From: Leptospira dzoumogneensis
GTDB taxonomy: Bacteria > Spirochaetota > Leptospiria > Leptospirales > Leptospiraceae
DNA length: 64,000 bases
NCBI RefSeq assembly: GCF_004770895.1
Contig: NZ_RQHS01000019.1
Span: 434,001 to 498,000 of the forward strand
Reading direction: 5' to 3'
The position numbers were made by a program, and so were the translations under genes. Position 1 is the stretch's first letter, and each line of letters begins with the position of its first letter. Shown in pieces: positions 55,831-64,000 of this stretch. The notes beneath the pieces are model-generated. The model did no database searches. It was not told where the DNA came from and saw nothing but the letters and a program-made list of their open reading frames with translations.

Positions 55831-57810
55831 ATGATTTTCGGAGCTGATTATTATCCTGAACAATGGACTCCCAAAGATTGGGAAGAAGATATTCGGATCA
55901 TGAAGGACATGGGACTAACCAGAGTCCGTCTCGCAGAGTTTTCTTGGGCATTAGTCGAACCTAAAGAAGGTAAATTCGATTTTTCTTTTTGGAAGAAGAT
56001 GTTGGATCTATTTCATAAACATAAAATGGATGTGATCCTGGGAACTCCAACGGCCACATTCCCTCCTTGGCTTGCTAAAAAATATCCTGATGTTCTTCAA
56101 GTGAGAGATAGAGTCCTAAGAAATATAGGAACAAGAAGGCAGGCATGTTTTTCTTCTCCGAATTATAGAAAAGCAGTGACTCGGGTCGTGACTAAGATGG
56201 CCCAAACATTAGGAAACCATCCTGCTGTGATCGGTTGGCAGATAGACAATGAGATCGGTCATGAAGGATCAGACATAGATCATTCTGAAACTTCTCTCAA
56301 AACATTTCGTCTTTGGTTGAGATCAAAATATAAAACGATCCAAAACTTAAACGATACTTGGGGAAATATTTTTTGGGGAGTGATCTTCAACGATTGGAAT
56401 GAGATCCCACTTCCAGGTCCTCATGTGAGTGCAGGTTTTAATCCTTCTATGATCCAAGACTTTTACAGATTCCATTCGGATACGATCGTGGATTTTGTAA
56501 AATTGCAGTCCGATATTGTAAGAAAATTCTCTCCTAACAGAAAGCTTACTACGAATTTATATCCGAGTCCTTTTCTTCCTATCATTGATATGAGCGAATT
56601 ATTCACTCATTTAGATTACGTTTCTTGGGACAATTATCCTACCTGGGGAGACCAAGAAGAACCGTTTCCTCATCCATTCATCTCGGCAATGCACCAGTAC
56701 AATCGAGGTTTGAAAGATCTCCCTTTTACCGTGATGGAACAAATTTCAGGATTCCAAGGACATGATACTTTAGGCTATCTTCCTGCTCCTGGGCAGGTCC
56801 AGCTTTGGATGAAACAAGCAATCGTCCAAGGTGCAGAGCAAATCGTATTTTTCAGATATAGGACCGCAAGATTCGGACAAGAACAACTTTGTTACGGGAT
56901 TTTAGACCACGATAAATCTCTCACAGACAGATATTTAGAATTGCAAAAAGGGATCTCCGAGATCTTACCCGATGCTAAAGATTTTGCTTCGGAACATTTT
57001 CCTGCGGATGTAGCTGTTCTTCATGATATTGAGAATGCTAGGAATTTTAAACACCAGCCAATCTCTTCCGGTTTAAAACATAGTCCCGTTCCATTCGCTC
57101 AAGTTGGGTATGACATCGAAATGGCAACCTGGTTTGCAGGTCTGAATATTCTAAATGTAAACACTCATTTCTTACCTATTTCCAAGGCAGACTTTTCAAA
57201 ATACAAAGTTTTGGTCCTTCCACTCTATACAATGGTAGATGATTCCATTGTCAAAAAATTGGAGCAATTCGTTAGAGAGGGAGGTGTTTTAGTTTTAGGG
57301 TATAGAGCAGGTTTGAAGGACAAAAACTCTTGGATGTTGGATTCTCAGGTGCCTGGTCCATTCTCAGAAATGGCAGGGGTCAAAGTGAGAAAGTTTGAAG
57401 CAGTCGGAAATCGAAACGTTAAGTTCCGATTCAGGGTGTTACCGGGAAACTGTTCCAAAATCTGCGAGATACTGGAGCCTACTACGGCCAAGGTTTGGGC
57501 AAGATATTCCGATAATAAGAAATTTTATAAGGGAAAACCTGTCATAACTTGTAATCGATTCGGAAAAGGATCTGTCGTATACGTTGGAGCGAGTCTGAGT
57601 CCGATCTCGTTTATGCTATTATACAGAAGAACCTTAAGAATGGCAGGCATCCCTTTTACTTTTTACGGCCCGACAGTGGAGCGCAGTTTTAGAAAGGGAA
57701 AGTCCAAAGACTACGAAATTTTTATCAATCATTCCGGTAAGAAGGCTCTTGCAGGTTTCAAGCTACTCAAACCATACGAGGTGAGGATCCTGCCTAAAAC
57801 GAAAAAATGA
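55831..57810 (+). CDS. Beta-galactosidase, glycoside hydrolase family 42
   Basis: A 659-aa intracellular enzyme hydrolysing beta-galactosides. TIM barrel begins GADYYPEQW; the acid/base is Glu141 in GWQIDNEIGHEG and the nucleophile is Glu303 in VMEQISGFQG. A trimerisation (GATase-like) domain and a short C-terminal beta domain follow. No signal peptide. ATG at 55831; the next gene's ATG overlaps the stop by 4 bases (57807-57810). Confidence 0.93.
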   Translation: MIFGADYYPEQWTPKDWEEDIRIMKDMGLTRVRLAEFSWALVEPKEGKFDFSFWKKMLDLFHKHKMDVILGTPTATFPPWLAKKYPDVLQVRDRVLRNIGTRRQACFSSPNYRKAVTRVVTKMAQTLGNHPAVIGWQIDNEIGHEGSDIDHSETSLKTFRLWLRSKYKTIQNLNDTWGNIFWGVIFNDWNEIPLPGPHVSAGFNPSMIQDFYRFHSDTIVDFVKLQSDIVRKFSPNRKLTTNLYPSPFLPIIDMSELFTHLDYVSWDNYPTWGDQEEPFPHPFISAMHQYNRGLKDLPFTVMEQISGFQGHDTLGYLPAPGQVQLWMKQAIVQGAEQIVFFRYRTARFGQEQLCYGILDHDKSLTDRYLELQKGISEILPDAKDFASEHFPADVAVLHDIENARNFKHQPISSGLKHSPVPFAQVGYDIEMATWFAGLNILNVNTHFLPISKADFSKYKVLVLPLYTMVDDSIVKKLEQFVREGGVLVLGYRAGLKDKNSWMLDSQVPGPFSEMAGVKVRKFEAVGNRNVKFRFRVLPGNCSKICEILEPTTAKVWARYSDNKKFYKGKPVITCNRFGKGSVVYVGASLSPISFMLLYRRTLRMAGIPFTFYGPTVERSFRKGKSKDYEIFINHSGKKALAGFKLLKPYEVRILPKTKK

Positions 57811-58757
57811 AGCTGAATGAAGTTAAAGAATTAAACAAACTCTTACGAAATCATTCGAATGGAAGAAACAAGGGTAATTCCGTATATGTGGATAACCTTC
57901 ATACTTCCTTCGTTGAGTTCGAAGAAAAATTTATTCTACCTTCTACTTCCGTTTTCGAAATAGAATTTAGCGCCGCAGAAGATTTTCTAAAATCTATTCT
58001 ACAACTCGCTCCCGAGTTAGTCGCGGATTCTCTTGTTCTTCCGGAACCCAGACCAAAAAGGGATATTGATCGTTTGTTCCTGATCAAACCGTTCTATACG
58101 GAAGGAGAAATGTTCAGAGAAAATTCTCCCGAAGTGTGGAGAGAGAAACTTCCCCCCTTTGCAATCGTTACTAGTTTTCATGTGATGCATCTTGGTGGGG
58201 CGCCTAAAGAAGATATTTATACCCAGGCTTCTCAAGGAAAAACTATGTCCGTTTATACCAAGAGAGCTTACTTTTCTTCTAGAGTAATTCCTCTGGATTC
58301 TCTTACTGTCTTAGAAGATGCAGTGATGGACTTCACCGCCAAAAAGTACCAAGAGTCCGACTTCATGGTACAGATCTCCACGGATACATTCGAAGGAGTT
58401 AGACATACATATTCCGAAATTTTTGACGAGGTGGATTATTCTAAGCAGGTAAGCTTTATCCATGAGTCTTTGGGGATTACACCTGCAGACTGGACTCTAG
58501 GAAAAATATTCGCTCCTTTAGCGGTGGAATACCTGACCTTGACCGCCAGGTTTCTGGATACTTCTCTAGACAGGATCGCAAAGGATTTTAATTCATTTCA
58601 CCAAGTTGTTGATCTTTTGTTAAGACCAGGCAGCATGACCTTAGAAGAATCTGCCCGAAATTCATTCTTCGCGTGGCTCCGATCTCATAAGTCGGAGAGG
58701 ATCATTTCCCCTTCAGGAAACATGACCTGGAAAATTTTGAGGGCAGAAAGGACATAA
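57807..58757 (+). CDS. Hypothetical protein coupled to GH42
   Basis: A soluble 316-aa protein without signal peptide, membrane segment or motif I recognise. It has FAIVTSFHVMHLGG and a helical C-terminal half. The start overlaps the GH42 stop, and the IMPase gene follows after 8 bases, so it is probably cotranscribed with both. I do not assign a function. Confidence 0.7.
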   Translation: MKLNEVKELNKLLRNHSNGRNKGNSVYVDNLHTSFVEFEEKFILPSTSVFEIEFSAAEDFLKSILQLAPELVADSLVLPEPRPKRDIDRLFLIKPFYTEGEMFRENSPEVWREKLPPFAIVTSFHVMHLGGAPKEDIYTQASQGKTMSVYTKRAYFSSRVIPLDSLTVLEDAVMDFTAKKYQESDFMVQISTDTFEGVRHTYSEIFDEVDYSKQVSFIHESLGITPADWTLGKIFAPLAVEYLTLTARFLDTSLDRIAKDFNSFHQVVDLLLRPGSMTLEESARNSFFAWLRSHKSERIISPSGNMTWKILRAERT

Positions 58758-58765
58758 GCCCGAAC

Positions 58766-59611
58766 ATGGAATCCTTAGCACCTCCCATAGATTTCCCTCT
58801 TGAAGAAGTGAAGAAGAGAGTGAAATCAGTCCAATCCGTATCCGGGCTTATACTGGAATCCGCTCGTAAACTCCAAAAGGAGATCCGAGTTTTCGGGATC
58901 GTAAGCGACTCCGAAGAAAAAGACCGAATTCATAAAGCGGACGAATTGATGGGAAAATTCCTGATCGATTTTATCCGACAAAACTTTCCAAACGACTCAA
59001 TCATCTCGGAAGATTATTTCAAACATGACGGAAGTAATTCCTTCCGCTGGGTTTTGGACCCGATCGATGGATCCATGAACTTTGTAAGAGGGATCCCCCT
59101 TTATTGTGTGTCGGTGGGTTTAGAACATAGAGAAACTCCGGTTGCTGGAGTTGTATTCGCACCCGAGCTGGACACACGATATTCTGCAATCTTAAGCCAA
59201 GGTGCATTCAAGAACGGACTCAGAATCGACGTCTCTAACACCGATGCACTCGCAAGATCTCTTTTGGTATCCAGTTTTCCTACAAACAGAAAGGAAATTT
59301 TAAACGAGGTAATCTCGGACATCACCGCATTTATCAGCTGCGGTAGATCCATGAGAAGAACGGGATCTTTCGTTTTAGATACTTGTTGGGTGGCAGAAGG
59401 TGTGCTCGACGGGATCTGGGAGAAGGGCGTAAAACTCTGGGATACAGTCGCAAGTTCGGTGATTCTAACGGAGGCCGGCGGGAAACTCACCGACTTTCAA
59501 GGAAAACACTTCTTATCCGGCCAGGCAGAAGTAGTAGCTTCCAATGGAAGGATCCATAAGCAGATCATCGACATTCTTCGAAATGTTCGACTCTCCATCG
59601 GAAGAAATTAA
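58766..59611 (+). CDS. Inositol monophosphatase family protein
   Basis: A 281-aa magnesium-dependent phosphatase. Metal-site motifs are SEDYF (usual GEE), WVLDPIDGSMNFVRG (DPIDGT type) and LWDTVASSVILTEAGG (WDxAAG type). Possible substrates are inositol phosphate, PAP or fructose-1,6-bisphosphate. Third gene of the GH42 operon. Confidence 0.9.
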   Translation: MESLAPPIDFPLEEVKKRVKSVQSVSGLILESARKLQKEIRVFGIVSDSEEKDRIHKADELMGKFLIDFIRQNFPNDSIISEDYFKHDGSNSFRWVLDPIDGSMNFVRGIPLYCVSVGLEHRETPVAGVVFAPELDTRYSAILSQGAFKNGLRIDVSNTDALARSLLVSSFPTNRKEILNEVISDITAFISCGRSMRRTGSFVLDTCWVAEGVLDGIWEKGVKLWDTVASSVILTEAGGKLTDFQGKHFLSGQAEVVASNGRIHKQIIDILRNVRLSIGRN

Positions 59612-59628
59612 TTTTTTGTGAAACATGC

Positions 59629-59654
59629 GGCCGCCGCGAAGTATAGCAGCGGCC
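59629..59654. terminator. GC-rich hairpin between convergent genes
   Basis: GGCCGC (59629-59634) pairs with GCGGCC (59649-59654) across a 14-base loop. It lies between the IMPase stop and the cytochrome gene stop. No T-run follows, so it is a weak terminator candidate. Confidence 0.35.
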
Positions 59655-59665
59655 TATTAAAGATC

Positions 59666-60040
59666 TTATTGTTTTAAAAACTCTTCTAAAGATTTTATTT
59701 GAGCTTCCGTAAAATTAAAACGGGTCATTGCAGTACTTTGGCGTTTAGGAACATATCCTGGGGGATATTCTCCTCTCATTCTAGCTTCCAATAATTCATA
59801 AGAAGAATTTGCCACAGAAGGTCCGACAGCTCCATCCAGTTTTGGATTTGCATTATGACAAGCTAGGCAGTTCGCCATGTACAATCCTCTACCGGCTTCC
59901 GCTTCCGGAGAAAGCGGTTTGGATTCTTTACATAAAGAGAATACTGCCGCGAAAAATACTAAGAGTAGAAAGCTAAAAAAAGAAAGGCGGTGATTACCGC
60001 CTTTCTCGCTTCCACTCCGATCGATTTGGAATGGATTCAT
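59666..60040 (-). CDS. c-type cytochrome lipoprotein
   Basis: A 124-aa single-haem cytochrome c. Haem motif CLACH at residues 58-62 and probable axial methionine Met105 in STAMTRF. The signal peptide ends at FSLC37, a lipobox, so it is membrane-anchored. Directly follows the PuuD-like gene after 10 bases; in full-length PuuD the cytochrome domain is fused to the membrane domain. Confidence 0.88.
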   Translation of the reverse strand: MNPFQIDRSGSEKGGNHRLSFFSFLLLVFFAAVFSLCKESKPLSPEAEAGRGLYMANCLACHNANPKLDGAVGPSVANSSYELLEARMRGEYPPGYVPKRQSTAMTRFNFTEAQIKSLEEFLKQ

Positions 60041-60050
60041 TCAATATTCC

Positions 60051-60755
60051 TTAAGCAGTTAAAAGAACTTCCATCAGAACATAAGTAACTAAAGCAAAGA
60101 TCACTCCGCTAGTAATTACACCTTTTACGGTTTTGATCGGTTTAACTGTAGATCCGTTTTGGTCTGCGGTTAAAGCATTCACTTCGAAGATCACGATCAA
60201 AAGTACCATAATTCCTAGAAAAACTCTCAACTTCTCCGGGCTATAATTAATAGGAAGGTTACGAGCCGCTCCCATCGCAAATAACATCGGAATAGAGAAG
60301 AAAGTGTTAGTTCTAGAAGCTACGAAAGCGCGGTTTGCATTAGGAGCAGGATCCACAGTGGTCTCTCCTTTAGCTTTTGCGATCACAACTTTTTGATTCG
60401 GCCAGATAACGAACCAAACGTTCGCCCACATTGCCGTTCCGAAAAGTGCACCTACTAGAATTACTACTACCCATTGGGAGTTATGCGGAATACCTTGAGC
60501 ACCGAGTGCGATAACGATCATCGCAATACCGGATAAGAAGGTAAACATTGCGCCCCAACGGAACCACCATAATGCGCGTGGAACTAATTTCTGAGTTGCG
60601 TTCTTCTTTGTATCCGCATCGGTTTCGTTGAAGAAAGGACCTTGTACAAAGTTGAAGTAGTACAACATTCCGATCCAGGTTACCCCGGATAAAAAGTGAA
60701 TGTACTTAACTAAGTAATAAAGCCCGTTCGTGGTGGTAAACAGGGTTAATTCCAT
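60051..60755 (-). CDS. PuuD-like (urate hydroxylase) membrane protein
   Basis: A 234-aa protein with about seven helices matching the membrane domain of PuuD-type urate hydroxylase: conserved VKYIHFLSGVTWIGMLYYFNF, RALWWFRWGAM and NVWFVIWPNQ. ATG at 60755 is chosen because of GGAGGAATC directly upstream. The cytochrome c domain is in the separate downstream gene. No uricase-pathway genes nearby, so urate as substrate is not proven. Confidence 0.78.
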   Translation of the reverse strand: MELTLFTTTNGLYYLVKYIHFLSGVTWIGMLYYFNFVQGPFFNETDADTKKNATQKLVPRALWWFRWGAMFTFLSGIAMIVIALGAQGIPHNSQWVVVILVGALFGTAMWANVWFVIWPNQKVVIAKAKGETTVDPAPNANRAFVASRTNTFFSIPMLFAMGAARNLPINYSPEKLRVFLGIMVLLIVIFEVNALTADQNGSTVKPIKTVKGVITSGVIFALVTYVLMEVLLTA

Positions 60756-60785
60756 GATTCCTCCGAACACAGTTCTAAAAATATT

Positions 60786-60804
60786 ATTCGGTCGTTAACC
60801 GAAT
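60786..60804. promoter_or_regulatory. Dyad ATTCGGT-N5-ACCGAAT upstream of the PuuD-like gene
   Basis: Inverted repeat arms 60786-60792 and 60798-60804. On the minus strand it is followed by TAATAT (60787-60782, overlapping the distal arm), a possible -10. A second dyad AATCC-N5-GGATT follows at 60802-60816. Looks like an operator. Confidence 0.45.
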
Positions 60805-60833
60805 CCGATTAGGATTATTTGCGAAAGAGGCCA

Positions 60834-60839
60834 AGTCAA
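60834..60839 (-). promoter_or_regulatory. Possible -35 element of the PuuD-like gene
   Basis: TTGACT on the minus strand, about 80 bases upstream of the start. The following -10 region (TAATCC after 16 bases) is poor. Confidence 0.3.
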
Positions 60840-60872
60840 GCAGTTTTGGAAAGTTTCTAAATTGGTTTTACT

Positions 60873-60894
60873 AACTTCAAGTTTACTTGAAGTT
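60873..60894. promoter_or_regulatory. Long perfect dyad resembling a SoxR/MerR-type box
   Basis: AACTTCAAGT-TT-ACTTGAAGTT, 10-base arms with a 2-base centre. Its inner 18 bases match the SoxR box consensus CCTCAAGTTAACTTGAGG at 15 of 18 positions. It lies 8 bases from the stop codon of the lipoprotein gene (60902), so a transcription-ending hairpin is an alternative, but no U-run follows in the minus direction. Confidence 0.45.
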
Positions 60895-60901
60895 TTGAGG
60901 A

Positions 60902-62104
60902 TCATCTACCTCTTAAATCTAATACTATATTTTTTCCTAGCTCGGTGAAAAAAGAAGGCTCATCATCTTCGTCACTCGACTTGAAAGGAAGAAAACGATC
61001 CCTAAAAATTTCAGACCTTGTAGTGAGTACAACCTTAGTCTTGTTCCCGTTACGCTTGGTTTTGTTTTCGAAACTTGTTCCTCCTTTTCCGTCGGAACCT
61101 TCTACCAAAAGTTTAAAACTTCCTTCGGCATATTCATCCATATTTCCAGGAATGAAGAAGTTTACCGCACCAGGAGGAAAAATGGAGAGAAATCTACCAC
61201 CTATAGTAGTTTCCGGAATTTTAGTATAAGATCCAGTGACAGTATCCGTGTTCCCGGAACGACTGAATTTAAGAGTATATCCTAACCCTCTGACATCGAT
61301 CTTTAATCCGAAAATATTGATGAACATATATGTCCTTAGATGCAAAGTTTTTGGGAAAGCCCAATAACCTTTGGGAGAATTCGGAATTCCTAATATGATC
61401 TTTCTGCCTTCATTATAAAATTCCCAACCCTTAGTAAAACCTCCCGGTTGAAATAACTGAAATCTAAAAGAAACCTGACCTAATCGTTTATTCCATTTTT
61501 TATAAGCGATCGGGAATTGTTCCTTCATTCTTTCTGAAAGTGTATACATCAGAAAGAGTTCTCCATTCTCTTTTTTAATCTCACAATCGAATTGATGGCA
61601 TAAAAATTTTTGAAGAGAAGAATGTTCCAAAACCTGATCCGGTTCAGACCTGCGAAGATGTTCCACAGTCTCTTCTATCATTGGGAATACATCGAACACA
61701 CTTACTTCAGGAGAGATCATCTCGACAGTTCTAGTGATCTTATAAGTCGGCTTACTATGAAACTCCGTAGGTTCCGTTTTTACAAAGACGGAATAGGGAC
61801 TTTCCGGAAAAACAGAAAGGGGAGAATCTGATAATTCTTTTCTGAAACGACCGCCATTCTCACTCAAGCGAAAGGAAAGAGCAAGATACCCGTCCTTCTT
61901 GTAAAACTTCTCCTCTGAATCCGCTTCCGGATTTCCGTATAAAATCCCGCGAACTGGATCGTCTTTGAATTCTGTTTGGATAAAGTCTTGGTATTTAAAA
62001 TATCTTTCAAAGTAATCCGCAGCATGCGGATTTTTTCTCACACAGCCAATAAATGGAAGAAGTAGAAACAGCGAAATGTAGGATGAAAAAACTTTTTTGC
62101 TCAT
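60902..62104 (-). CDS. Hypothetical lipoprotein
   Basis: A 400-aa lipoprotein with lipobox PFIGC (Cys21) and a largely beta-rich mature part. No known domain recognised. The mature region starts with VRKNPHAADYFERYFKYQDF. Preceded by the thioredoxin-fold gene on the same strand with a 1-base gap, suggesting cotranscription. Confidence 0.72.
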   Translation of the reverse strand: MSKKVFSSYISLFLLLPFIGCVRKNPHAADYFERYFKYQDFIQTEFKDDPVRGILYGNPEADSEEKFYKKDGYLALSFRLSENGGRFRKELSDSPLSVFPESPYSVFVKTEPTEFHSKPTYKITRTVEMISPEVSVFDVFPMIEETVEHLRRSEPDQVLEHSSLQKFLCHQFDCEIKKENGELFLMYTLSERMKEQFPIAYKKWNKRLGQVSFRFQLFQPGGFTKGWEFYNEGRKIILGIPNSPKGYWAFPKTLHLRTYMFINIFGLKIDVRGLGYTLKFSRSGNTDTVTGSYTKIPETTIGGRFLSIFPPGAVNFFIPGNMDEYAEGSFKLLVEGSDGKGGTSFENKTKRNGNKTKVVLTTRSEIFRDRFLPFKSSDEDDEPSFFTELGKNIVLDLRGR

Positions 62105-62105
62105 T

Positions 62106-62609
62106 TCATTTTCCGTTCCGGATCAGTTTATAAAGCTCGGAAACTTTCGTATCATCCACGGATCCAAAATATTCTTTATGGATCAGCACACCTTTGGGGG
62201 AATATACTCTTAAAAAAGACTTTCCTTCCGCTAAGCCGTTGGACAGGATCCCTTTCTTATCCAACAAAATACTTTCATAATCTTTCTCCTTTTCTTGGAG
62301 AATATAATCAAAAACTGCAGAAGGTGCGTTTTTCAAATTCAGATATGCGGAGAAGATAACATGGTCTTCTTCTTTCAATAATGTCTGCATCTTCCAGTAG
62401 ATCTTACGTCCATGCTTTCTGCATAGGACTACGTCTTTAAAGCCACAACCGAGTAAAAAGTAAGTATTTCCTTTTGCGGTCTTAGAATTAAAAACTTTTC
62501 CTTTTTGGTCTGCCAATTTGAAATCCGGAAGTTTCTCATTTTCGTCCGCGTTCAATCCGAAAACAGAGAGAAGTAAAACAACTGATACGGTCCGGATCTT
62601 ATACTTCAT
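62106..62609 (-). CDS. Exported thioredoxin-fold-like protein without CxxC
   Basis: A 167-aa exported protein; signal peptide ends near NADEN. Pattern LPDFKLADQKGKVFN resembles the start of TlpA/AhpC-type folds, but the site is LLGCGFKDVVLCRKHG, with seven residues between cysteines instead of two. A classical disulfide reductase is therefore unlikely. One base ahead of the lipoprotein gene. Confidence 0.65.
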   Translation of the reverse strand: MKYKIRTVSVVLLLSVFGLNADENEKLPDFKLADQKGKVFNSKTAKGNTYFLLGCGFKDVVLCRKHGRKIYWKMQTLLKEEDHVIFSAYLNLKNAPSAVFDYILQEKEKDYESILLDKKGILSNGLAEGKSFLRVYSPKGVLIHKEYFGSVDDTKVSELYKLIRNGK

Positions 62610-62728
62610 TTTTTAGAATTTCCTATTTGAATGAGGTTAAATTCGGATTACAAAACCGAGCAAATAATCAGACAGGAGAAGATTTTATACGTTCCCCAAA
62701 TTTTAGAAGGACGGATTGGAATTGGAAA

Positions 62729-64000
62729 TTATTTTCTGTGGAGCCTGAAAATCCCGTCCCAATCTCCTGGAGGATCCTGGCCTAAGATCATTTTGGTTCT
62801 TTTAGCGTACAATTTTACGATATTGTCCGTTGGCTTCTCTTTATATAATTCCTTAAAGATAGAGAATGCATTCTTGAACTGACCGGCTTTATAAAGAGCA
62901 ATCCCTTCGTTCAGTTTCATTTTAGAGCCTTCTTTCCAATCTACCGATTCAGGTTCATCTGCTTGGAAAACTTCATACAAGATAACCGGCTGAGTTTTGC
63001 CTTTCACGATCACCGTATCGATCTCTCTTGCCATTACATCAGAAAGTAAGTTCAACCTTAAGAAAGTATGATGAGTTACTAGAATTTTACTCTTATAAAA
63101 ACCGGAAAGACTTTGGACACGAGAAGATAAGTTAACCGTATCACCTACAACAGTAGTATCAATTCTTCTTTCGCTACCTACCGTTCCTAAGATCAAAGGC
63201 CCGGTGTTCACTCCGATTCCCAGGTCCGCGCCGATACCGATCCCATCGTTTAGAGATTCCACGTAACGAACCATATCTATTGCGGACTGAAGAGCGTTGT
63301 CCGCAGAGTTGAAATTCTCCTTCTCCGCTCTATCGCTATGATCGGAGAAGAGCGCCATGATCGCATCTCCGATATACTTATCTACGAAACCTGCATTCTT
63401 AAATATAATATCTTCAAATGCGGAGAAGTACCTATTCAGATATTTTATATTCTCATCCGGACTCAATTTTTCGGAGACGGAAGTATAACCCCTAAGATCC
63501 GCGAAAAATACGGACATTGTCTTTTCTTTAGAGTCGCCTATCTTGATCTCCACCGGACTTTCTCTATCTAAGATAGAAATAAATTCGGAAGGAACGAATC
63601 TGTAGAATGCGTCTCTTTGTTTTGAGATCTCCAAGTTCAGAGCCTGAGATTGTTTATACAGACTCACATATCTGGAAACCAAAAGACTGATAATCACAAG
63701 AATGAATACTGAGAAAGAGATCTTAAAGAAAGGATAATGGAATCCGGCGATCTTAGTCATCGCATCGATGGTATCCCAAAGACCGAAAAGACCGCATACT
63801 CCGATACCGACTGCAAGCTTAACCGAATCGGGCTTTTTCAAACGGATCGCATTCGCGGAGAAGAAGATCACATACAAGAGCATCAAAAACAGAAGCACTT
63901 GGAAAACAGTCAGGTTCGGAAGAACGTATTTATAAGGCAGAGCCCAATTCGTTATGAACAAGATCCCGCTTAAAACACAAAATGTGCGAATGATCCAAAA
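62729..64000 (-). CDS. Membrane adenylate/guanylate cyclase with C-terminal TPR-like region, N-terminal part missing
   Basis: Class III nucleotide cyclase. The frame is open to the window edge, so the protein continues beyond it; a TTG at 63961 is not needed as start. Several transmembrane helices (7TMR-DISM-like) lead into a coil and the cyclase domain: FFADLRGYTSVSE (metal Asp), VDKYIGDAIMALF (second Asp) and VNTGPLILGTVG. A short helical C-terminal tail with a TPR-like repeat follows. Substrate ATP or GTP is not determined. Confidence 0.88.
   Translation of the reverse strand, partial: FWIIRTFCVLSGILFITNWALPYKYVLPNLTVFQVLLFLMLLYVIFFSANAIRLKKPDSVKLAVGIGVCGLFGLWDTIDAMTKIAGFHYPFFKISFSVFILVIISLLVSRYVSLYKQSQALNLEISKQRDAFYRFVPSEFISILDRESPVEIKIGDSKEKTMSVFFADLRGYTSVSEKLSPDENIKYLNRYFSAFEDIIFKNAGFVDKYIGDAIMALFSDHSDRAEKENFNSADNALQSAIDMVRYVESLNDGIGIGADLGIGVNTGPLILGTVGSERRIDTTVVGDTVNLSSRVQSLSGFYKSKILVTHHTFLRLNLLSDVMAREIDTVIVKGKTQPVILYEVFQADEPESVDWKEGSKMKLNEGIALYKAGQFKNAFSIFKELYKEKPTDNIVKLYAKRTKMILGQDPPGDWDGIFRLHRK

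Noticed and set aside
62631..62882. An 83-codon plus-strand frame starting in the gap after 62609
   Set aside because: Most of it is antisense to the cyclase gene and it has no recognised features.

Overview
The window looks like a chromosomal segment of a Leptospira species. The points in favour are spirochaete-style lipoprotein signal peptides, a protein resembling the Leptospira DUF1577 family, SpoIIE phosphatases and cyclases with multi-pass membrane domains, moderate-to-low GC, frequent TTG starts and many very short operons. I cannot place the species. There is no sign of phage, insertion sequences, CRISPR or a genomic island, and no stretch longer than about 300 bases lacks a plausible gene.

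Layout. 1-3440 (minus): an rRNA/tRNA m5U-type methyltransferase, a patatin-like lipase, and an ABC exporter (ATPase plus a permease cut by the window edge). 3495-4637: two tRNA-Ser, two overlapping Tic20/DUF4870-like membrane proteins and tRNA-Arg. 4771-9504: a Bfd-like [2Fe-2S] protein overlapping a WbuC cupin, two small unknown proteins, PlsC-type acyltransferase, DapF, a zinc-knuckle methyltransferase and a HAD hydrolase. 9620-15422: a FAD amine-oxidase-like protein coupled to a histidine-rich membrane protein, a VOC protein, an IPT/TIG lipoprotein, an enoyl-CoA hydratase and Dcd. 15430-22917 (minus): two large paralogous SpoIIE phosphatase receptors with a secreted HELGH peptidase between them. 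23106-28117: DAACS and MATE transporters, then (minus) a site-2 protease coupled to a propeller/transglutaminase-like protein. 28268-33136: CysE, a small Cys-rich exported protein, RlpA, two TPR proteins and FolP. 33176-38312: PD40-OmpA protein, DUF1577-like protein, HisS and PAP2. 38259-44408 (minus): PntAA, UDP-glucuronate decarboxylase, an M50B peptidase, an Aer-like chemoreceptor and a DUF445 protein. 44489-47176 (plus): TonB-like, NusG/RfaH-like, KdsD and AroD. 47181-55658 (minus): a TPR protein, GMC oxidoreductase plus its small subunit, RNase R, TsaB, TsaE and Hsp33. 55831-59611 (plus): GH42 beta-galactosidase, an unknown protein and an IMPase. 59666-64000 (minus): cytochrome c and PuuD-like membrane protein, a lipoprotein, a thioredoxin-fold protein and a membrane adenylate/guanylate cyclase cut by the window edge.

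How genes work together. Much of the content is envelope biology: lipid acylation, peptidoglycan precursor (DapF), RlpA, OmpA-type and TonB-type proteins, KDO precursor (KdsD), UDP-xylose precursor, PAP2 and two membrane zinc proteases. The rest is signalling (two PP2C receptors, a chemoreceptor, a cyclase) and housekeeping (HisS, FolP, AroD, Dcd, TsaB/TsaE, Hsp33, RNase R). I see no clear undescribed defence or mobile system. The best candidates for new biology are the duplicated SpoIIE-receptor/peptidase module, the split PuuD/cytochrome c pair behind a promoter region with three dyads (one close to a SoxR box), the FAD-oxidase/histidine-rich membrane pair, and the site-2 protease whose TTG start sits exactly on the stop of a 16-codon leader at an A6 run.
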